NCBI GenBank assembly: GCA_964604825.1
Contig: CAZSAL010000025.1
Coordinates: 1-36,791, forward strand
Source of the DNA: CAZSAL01 sp964604825
GTDB taxonomy: Bacteria > Elusimicrobiota > Elusimicrobia > 2-01-FULL-59-12
Length of the DNA stretch: 36,791 bases
Direction: 5' to 3'
Positions 32,893-36,791 of the stretch are shown here, one piece after another (positions within the stretch are counted from its first letter, which is position 1; each line of letters begins with the position of its first letter). The notes beneath the pieces are model-generated. The model worked only from the letters and a program-made list of their open reading frames with translations, did not search any database and was not told where the DNA came from. A program made the position numbers and the translations under genes.

Positions 32893-34214
32893 AGTTTAAG
32901 CCTTTTTTGGATTTCCAGTTCATAACCCAGATCTGTCGGTTCGAAAAGCGTTACCGGATCGGGCCAGTACTCCTGGGGAATAAAATGGCCGGGAAAATCG
33001 TGCGGGTACAAGTAGCCTTCTCCATGCCCGAGCCTTTCGCGGTCCAGGGTGGCATCCTTAAGGTGATCAGGGACTTTCCTCATGACGCCTTTCTGGACTT
33101 CATTTATGGCCTTTTCAACGGCAAGGTACCCGGCGTTGGACTTCGGAGCCGTAGCTATATAGACAGCGGCCTGCGCCAGAATAATGCGCGCTTCGGGCAT
33201 GCCCACGAAATCCACTCCCGCCAGAGCCGCATGCGCGATCAAAAGCGCCCGGGGATCGGCGTTGCCAACGTCCTCGCTTGCGGAAATAATCAGCCTGCGC
33301 GCAATGAAGCGGGGATCGTCTCCGGCAACGAGCATGCGCGACATCCAGTAAAGCGCAGCGTCGGGATCGCAGCCGCGCAGGGACTTGATGAAGGCCGAGG
33401 CGATGTCATAATGCTGGTCTCCGGACTTGTCATAAACCAGCGCGCGCTTCTGGACGCATTCTTCGGCTACGGACAGATCAACGGTAATTTTCCCCCCGCC
33501 GCCGGGTTTGGTTGTCAGAACGGCCAGTTCCAGGGCGTTCAGCAGGCGGCGGGCGTCTCCGTTTGCCTGGGAAAGAAAATGCCTGCGCGCCTCAGCAGTC
33601 AACTCGATTGGATAACCGCCCAGGCCGCGCTCCTTGTCCTGCAGGGCGTTGTTCACGATTTTTTCCAGAGCTTCTTCGGCGAGCGGTTGAAATTCAAAAA
33701 CCTGCGCGCGCGAAAGCAGCGCGGAGTTCACATAAAAAAAGGGATTTTCCGTTGTAAGCCCGATCAGTGTTATCAGGCCGCGTTCAACGTCGGGAAGAAG
33801 CGCGTCCTGCTGGGCCTTGTTGAAGCGGTGAATTTCATCGAGTACCAGCAGGGTTTTTTTATTGTTAAACGAGCGGCGTTCCTTGGCGCGTTCAATAATG
33901 TCGCGTACGTCGCCGACTCCGGCGGTGACTGCGTTCAGTTCTTCAACAACTGCTTCCGTTTTTCTGGCGATCAGCCTGGCCAGGGCCGATTTTCCGCTGC
34001 CTGGAGGACCGAAAAATACGGCGGAACTAAGCCGGTCCGCCTCGACTGCGCGGCGCAGGAGTTTTCCCGGACCGAGCAGGTCGGTCTGCCCCGCCCACTC
34101 ATCGAGAGTGCGCGGCGACATGCGCATGGCCAATGGGGCATTAGCCATAATTTCCGCGCGCGCGGCGGAATCAAAGAGACCGAGGGTCTCGGAGGAATGT
34201 TTCCTTGCCACCAT
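32847..34214 (-). CDS. rarA: Replication-associated recombination protein A (RarA/MgsA)
   Basis: 455 residues. AAA+ motifs: Walker A GPPGSGKS (69-76), Walker B LLVLDEIHRF (about 121-130), sensor 1 LIGLTTENPFF, and the LSRAQVFEFQPL arginine-finger region. The N-terminus begins LGLFDSAARAEIMANAPLA and the C-terminus contains DPDAALYWMSRMLVAGDDPRFIARRLI and PKSNAGY, typical for the tetramerisation part of this family. RarA acts at stalled replication forks. Transcribed with zapA (20 bp upstream) and the folate gene (46 bp overlap). Confidence 0.93.
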   Translation of the reverse strand: MVARKHSSETLGLFDSAARAEIMANAPLAMRMSPRTLDEWAGQTDLLGPGKLLRRAVEADRLSSAVFFGPPGSGKSALARLIARKTEAVVEELNAVTAGVGDVRDIIERAKERRSFNNKKTLLVLDEIHRFNKAQQDALLPDVERGLITLIGLTTENPFFYVNSALLSRAQVFEFQPLAEEALEKIVNNALQDKERGLGGYPIELTAEARRHFLSQANGDARRLLNALELAVLTTKPGGGGKITVDLSVAEECVQKRALVYDKSGDQHYDIASAFIKSLRGCDPDAALYWMSRMLVAGDDPRFIARRLIISASEDVGNADPRALLIAHAALAGVDFVGMPEARIILAQAAVYIATAPKSNAGYLAVEKAINEVQKGVMRKVPDHLKDATLDRERLGHGEGYLYPHDFPGHFIPQEYWPDPVTLFEPTDLGYELEIQKRLKLWRSQQKVKSEKKSS

Positions 34215-34233
34215 TAAGGATATTATAGCTGAC

Positions 34234-34527
34234 CTAATTGGCCGGGGTCTCGAGGGCGGTATTCAGGAGGGCTACGAGTTCGTCCGTCTTGCTTTCAAAG
34301 TCTTTGGAAAATGCGCTTTTATTTTCCTGCAGCGTGAGCAGTTCGTCGGCGATATTCATCGCCGCCATGACCGCCAGCTTGTAGGAGTCGACGATTCCCG
34401 ATTCTTCGCGCATCGCCTTCATTTTTTCTTCAACATACTGCGCGAGGCGGTTGACATAAAGGTCGTCAGCGGAAGACTCCACCTGGTAGGTGTGGTCCAT
34501 GATCTGCACGGAAAGAGTGTGTTTCAT
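34234..34527 (-). CDS. zapA: Cell-division protein ZapA
   Basis: 97 residues, with the ZapA fold: SVQIMDHTYQVESSADD (N-terminal beta hairpin), LYVNRLAQYVEEKMKAMRE and IVDSYKLAVMAAMNIADELL (helix of the head), then a coiled-coil helix to the end. ZapA binds FtsZ and bundles filaments at the division site. The start overlaps the stop of the upstream coiled-coil gene by 4 bp, which points to a linked function. Confidence 0.88.
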   Translation of the reverse strand: MKHTLSVQIMDHTYQVESSADDLYVNRLAQYVEEKMKAMREESGIVDSYKLAVMAAMNIADELLTLQENKSAFSKDFESKTDELVALLNTALETPAN

Positions 34528-34826
34528 GAGAGTTCCGGAGGGGGCGTGGAAAGCGAAGACAGCCTGCTCAGCGCTTTTTCCACGCGGTGCGTGACCTGGT
34601 TATGAACGCGGCGAAGTTGTTCGTGTTCCGCGAGCACGCGCTGGGCCTTGGTGTTTTCCGCTGAAAGCATTTCCACGTGCGCTTTGAGCAGCGCGCATTC
34701 CGATTCCAGCCTTTTTATTTCCCGGCGCAGGGTAATCAGCTCTTCAACAGCCTTGCGGATTTTGCTCTCGAGGATTTCTTCTTTTTCCACGGGATTTAGA
34801 ATAGCACCTTTGCGCGAAGAAATCAA
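34524..34826 (-). CDS. Coiled-coil protein, ZapB-like by context
   Basis: 100 residues from a TTG at 34826; a GTG at 34790 (88 residues) is also possible. The sequence is one long coiled coil from about residue 16 to 85 (EILESKIRKAVEELITLRRE, LESECALLKAHVEMLSAEN), with a Pro/Ser tail. ZapB is a short coiled coil that binds ZapA; position next to zapA with a 4-bp overlap supports this reading, but there is no sequence motif to prove it. First gene of the housekeeping run. Confidence 0.65.
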   Translation of the reverse strand: MISSRKGAILNPVEKEEILESKIRKAVEELITLRREIKRLESECALLKAHVEMLSAENTKAQRVLAEHEQLRRVHNQVTHRVEKALSRLSSLSTPPPELS

Positions 34827-34890
34827 AAAATACGAATCCTGGTTGCGGGGCTGCCGTCAGCCGTCACAAGACATAACATGACCAAAATGT

Positions 34891-35334
34891 CTAATTAGGT
34901 TGTGATGGTTGCTGTGGCGCAGATCTGGTCGAAAACGCAACCTGCCAGTTGTCATCTGTTTTCCCATCGATGGACAATTTCCATATAAAGCGTTCTCCTG
35001 GTTCGAGAGGCAATGGTCCAATTGGAAAGGCCATGGCTACGTCAATAGGAATTCCAGCTTTCAAACCGGCTGGACGTCCAACTTCAAATTCTCCATCGAT
35101 TACAACCGGTGAATTACCTACAGGGGTTGGTACGGTAACGGCCCTGTAATCTGAATCAATCAGCTCCAGCTTCAAGTTATGTTTTTGGTTAGTCTGGTTC
35201 CAGGGCACTTCGATTTTTAAGGCAATTGCCGATAGGCTGGGTTGTGGTCCGGTCATAGACCATCCACCACCCATGATGTAGAGTTTCCCGTTTAAGACCT
35301 GCGCAAAATCAGCGAGCAATAAAATGACTTTCAT
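34891..35334 (-). CDS. DUF6941-type protein
   Basis: 147 residues from the ATG at 35334, with GGGGGAATACAT upstream; the longer frame extends into the antitoxin gene. The start MKVILLLADFAQVLNGKLYI followed by MGGGWSMTGP matches the DUF6941 family, small beta-rich proteins of unknown function. The C-terminus (PGERFIWKLSIDGKTDDNW) fits this family. The gene starts 26 bp inside the end of the antitoxin gene, so it is the third gene of that operon. The region is AT-rich relative to the housekeeping run. Confidence 0.8.
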   Translation of the reverse strand: MKVILLLADFAQVLNGKLYIMGGGWSMTGPQPSLSAIALKIEVPWNQTNQKHNLKLELIDSDYRAVTVPTPVGNSPVVIDGEFEVGRPAGLKAGIPIDVAMAFPIGPLPLEPGERFIWKLSIDGKTDDNWQVAFSTRSAPQQPSQPN

Positions 35335-35818
35335 ATGTATTCCCCCATGGATTTTTGATCTCAACCTGCGCAAATGGATTAGATGATTCAGGAATAAACA
35401 GATCTTTCGAACATGCCGGCCTGGTATTACGCGCAAATGTAACGGCATCATTCGCAGCAATATTCTTATCGTTAACAATGCGTTGCACCATGCCGTGAAA
35501 ACGCCAAGTCAATTCCACGGCATATTCCTTCGGCACGACTAACACGATCAATTTCATTCCCAACGCTTCCACCATCCTGCGAATACGAGAGAAACTTGCC
35601 GCGACTAGACCTCCCCCCTTCAAATCTCTGGAGATGTTGCTCTTGCTTGTCCCTACTGCTTCAGCCAGATCAGTATAGGACCAATCCCGTTTTTCCATGG
35701 CATTCAAGATCTGTACTTCAATGCTTAAAGCATCATATTCCTCTTCAAATTTCCTTTTGAATTCCGGTTTTTGCAGCTCCTTTTCGTAAAGGCTTTTTGC
35801 TTTGGATTTATCGCTCAT
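35309..35818 (-). CDS. XRE-type HTH antitoxin-like protein
   Basis: 169 residues. A helix-turn-helix is seen at about 46-72 (WSYTDLAEAVGTSKSNISRD), followed by KGGGLVAASFSRIRRMVEALGMKLIVLV, the arrangement of HigA-like antitoxins. The C-terminal 60 residues (ARNTRPACSKDLF...) are unusual and may bind a partner. It follows the toxin gene with an 11-bp overlap and probably represses the operon through the palindrome at 36251. Toxin-before-antitoxin order is typical of HigBA. Confidence 0.85.
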   Translation of the reverse strand: MSDKSKAKSLYEKELQKPEFKRKFEEEYDALSIEVQILNAMEKRDWSYTDLAEAVGTSKSNISRDLKGGGLVAASFSRIRRMVEALGMKLIVLVVPKEYAVELTWRFHGMVQRIVNDKNIAANDAVTFARNTRPACSKDLFIPESSNPFAQVEIKNPWGNTYESHFIAR

Positions 35819-36236
35819 AGTAGACGCCCTCCTTCAGCCGCTGTATGTAATCTTCCCGATAACGAATGGCTGTATTCATTACATCGATATCTTTCTTAGT
35901 CATTTTTTGAGAATGTTTCCGGTAAGCGTTAGTAATTATCATGACCGATCCTTCGGTCGTAAAGTTAAAAAATCTTTCATCTTTTGGTTTAAGCGCATAA
36001 ATTTTGTGCAGTTTATCCTCTATTCCATAAATTGTCTTCGGCAAAATTATGCCGGGTTTTGTGTCACAGTACAATTTCACATATTCCAGAAAGCGGCGTC
36101 TTACAGCGTCTCCCAGTGTGGGAACGGAATAATAATCATAAGCCGGCATGTGGCCTTCTCGAGTGTAGTACCACTCTGCTTTAAAATAGTCACCATCATA
36201 AATAAGAAAATCTTCGCGCCCATGATACATCCCCAT
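35808..36236 (-). CDS. HigB/Gp49-like toxin
   Basis: 142 residues from the ATG at 36236, set 6 bases after a perfect AGGAGG; the TTG just upstream at 36239 is less likely. The C-terminal half has the RelE/HigB (Gp49-like, DUF891) pattern: HKIYALKPKDERFFNFTTEG, VMIITNAYRKHSQKMTKKDI and a final basic helix (AIRYREDYIQRLKEG). The N-terminal 60 residues are longer and tyrosine-rich (AEWYYTREGHMPAYDYYSVP) compared with canonical HigB. Such toxins cleave mRNA on the ribosome. Paired with the XRE gene downstream. Confidence 0.85.
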   Translation of the reverse strand: MGMYHGREDFLIYDGDYFKAEWYYTREGHMPAYDYYSVPTLGDAVRRRFLEYVKLYCDTKPGIILPKTIYGIEDKLHKIYALKPKDERFFNFTTEGSVMIITNAYRKHSQKMTKKDIDVMNTAIRYREDYIQRLKEGVYYER

Positions 36237-36250
36237 CAAGCCCTCCTAGA

Positions 36251-36270
36251 GGTTATCATATATGATAACC
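36251..36270. promoter_or_regulatory. Perfect 20-bp palindromic operator of the toxin-antitoxin operon
   Basis: GGTTATCATATATGATAACC is fully self-complementary and lies 14 bp upstream of the toxin ATG. It contains TATGAT, a possible -10 box. Position and symmetry fit autorepression by the XRE antitoxin. The half-site TGATAACC is the same as the unit of the array at 10897. Confidence 0.8.
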
Positions 36271-36292
36271 ATTTTCAAGGCCTAATTTAAGC

Positions 36293-36791
36293 CTAAAACC
36301 TTGCTTCCACCATTGGCCGTACCATAAATCCGCTCACGCCGAGGTCGAGCGTCTGGCCGCCGCTGGCGGGTTTGTTCGAATAGCTCACGTACATAATATC
36401 TACGCCGCAGGCGAGCCCCTTCCACAGCTTCACTTCGAATCCAATTAGCCCGAGCGGGGACCAGAGGGTATCTACGCTGGAGTTTGTCAGGGTGATGTCG
36501 GGGAATTGCCGGGAGAAGTCGTTGCGGACCCGCGCCATGGAAACGCCTACGCCCGCTTCCACTCCCACGCGCCCGGTCAGAGCATAGCGGATGATCGCCG
36601 CAGCGTGGGCTTCGGCATAGGACCCGACACTCCCTCTGACGGACGACGGGCCGCCGGGGACATTGGGGTTGGATTGATCGCTTGCGTAACCGGAGACGTT
36701 GTTCGGAAAGACGCCGCCAACTTCCAACAACCAATGCGGAGTGCGGAGTGTGGAAGAAGGAATTCCGAATTCCGAACTTGATAGTTGGTAC
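36293..36791 (-). CDS. Outer-membrane beta-barrel protein, N-terminus beyond right edge
   Basis: The frame is open from the right edge to a stop at 36293, 165 residues visible. The C-terminal part has barrel-type strands: AEAHAAAIIRYALTGRVGVE, GVGVSMARV, PLGLIGFEVKLWKGL, VDIMYVSYSN and the final strand MVRPMVEARF ending in Phe, the outer-membrane sorting signal. The first 17 or so visible residues (SSEFGIPSSTLRTPHWLLE) derive from the repeat at 36733, so the palindrome lies in frame near the N-terminal half. The start and signal peptide are not in the window. Function unknown. Confidence 0.75.
   Translation of the reverse strand, partial: YQLSSSEFGIPSSTLRTPHWLLEVGGVFPNNVSGYASDQSNPNVPGGPSSVRGSVGSYAEAHAAAIIRYALTGRVGVEAGVGVSMARVRNDFSRQFPDITLTNSSVDTLWSPLGLIGFEVKLWKGLACGVDIMYVSYSNKPASGGQTLDLGVSGFMVRPMVEARF
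36733..36777. repeat. Partial AATGCGGA-family repeat in the terminal barrel gene
   Basis: AATGCGGAGTGCGGAGTGTG...GGAATTCCGAATTCCGAAC has the same modules as the copies in addA at 13365 and 13561, but the shared core is missing. It is read in frame in the barrel gene. Confidence 0.7.

Noticed and set aside
32893..34214. 6S RNA upstream of the folate cyclo-ligase gene
   Set aside because: The interval is occupied by rarA coding sequence and shows no long 6S-like hairpin.
36282..36734. Second open frame opposite the reading of the terminal barrel gene
   Set aside because: Arg/Pro-rich composition and no barrel pattern; it is a shifted shadow of the gene at 36293.

Overview
The window comes from a Gram-negative bacterium of moderately high GC. 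It carries an LPS-assembly lipoprotein (LptE-like), beta-barrel outer-membrane proteins, a DUF374 acyltransferase, MurJ and ZapA. The housekeeping gene order, together with very large signal-peptide-bearing proteins of unknown function, suggests an uncultured PVC/Elusimicrobiota-type lineage; Candidatus Omnitrophota is my best guess, an inference at low certainty.

Layout. (1) Positions 1-8.3 kb hold three large exported proteins. A HEAT/ARM-repeat protein (3121 down to the left edge, open throughout) lies downstream of a secreted three-part protein that combines a protein-kinase-like domain, a PPP-type phosphatase and an acetyltransferase-like tail. Divergent to these is a 555-residue protein with an internal duplication. 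(2) 8.5-10.6 kb: an outer-membrane barrel, a DUF374 acyltransferase and a lipoprotein. (3) 10.6-13.2 kb: an accessory island with several unrelated palindromes, an array of GATAACC units at 10-12 bp spacing, an AT-rich SDH_sah (ClpP-fold) protease gene and a PIN-domain remnant. (4) 13.2-21.8 kb: murJ, addB-like, GIY-YIG and addA-like genes on the minus strand. (5) 21.8-34.8 kb: rpsT on the plus strand, then a dense minus-strand housekeeping run read as zapB-like, zapA, rarA, 5-formyl-THF cyclo-ligase, ymdB-like, xseA, xseB, ispA, dxs, tlyA, leuS, lptE, holA. Many of these overlap by 4-47 bp or are directly adjacent. (6) 34.9-36.3 kb: a HigB-like toxin, an XRE antitoxin and a DUF6941 gene behind a perfect 20-bp palindromic operator. 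(7) The right edge holds a truncated outer-membrane barrel gene.

The most striking feature is a dense population of palindromic repeats of at least five families. Many lie in frame inside conserved genes: five in the addA-like gene, four in the addB-like gene, two in leuS, and probably one each in the kinase-phosphatase gene and the terminal barrel gene. One family is a two-hairpin element with inverted ends (GTCAT...ATGAC). It lies between genes of the housekeeping run, and in one place it contains a GIY-YIG endonuclease-like ORF fitted between its two hairpins. This looks like an ORF-bearing form beside shorter ORF-less derivatives, much like a nuclease-linked mobile palindrome.
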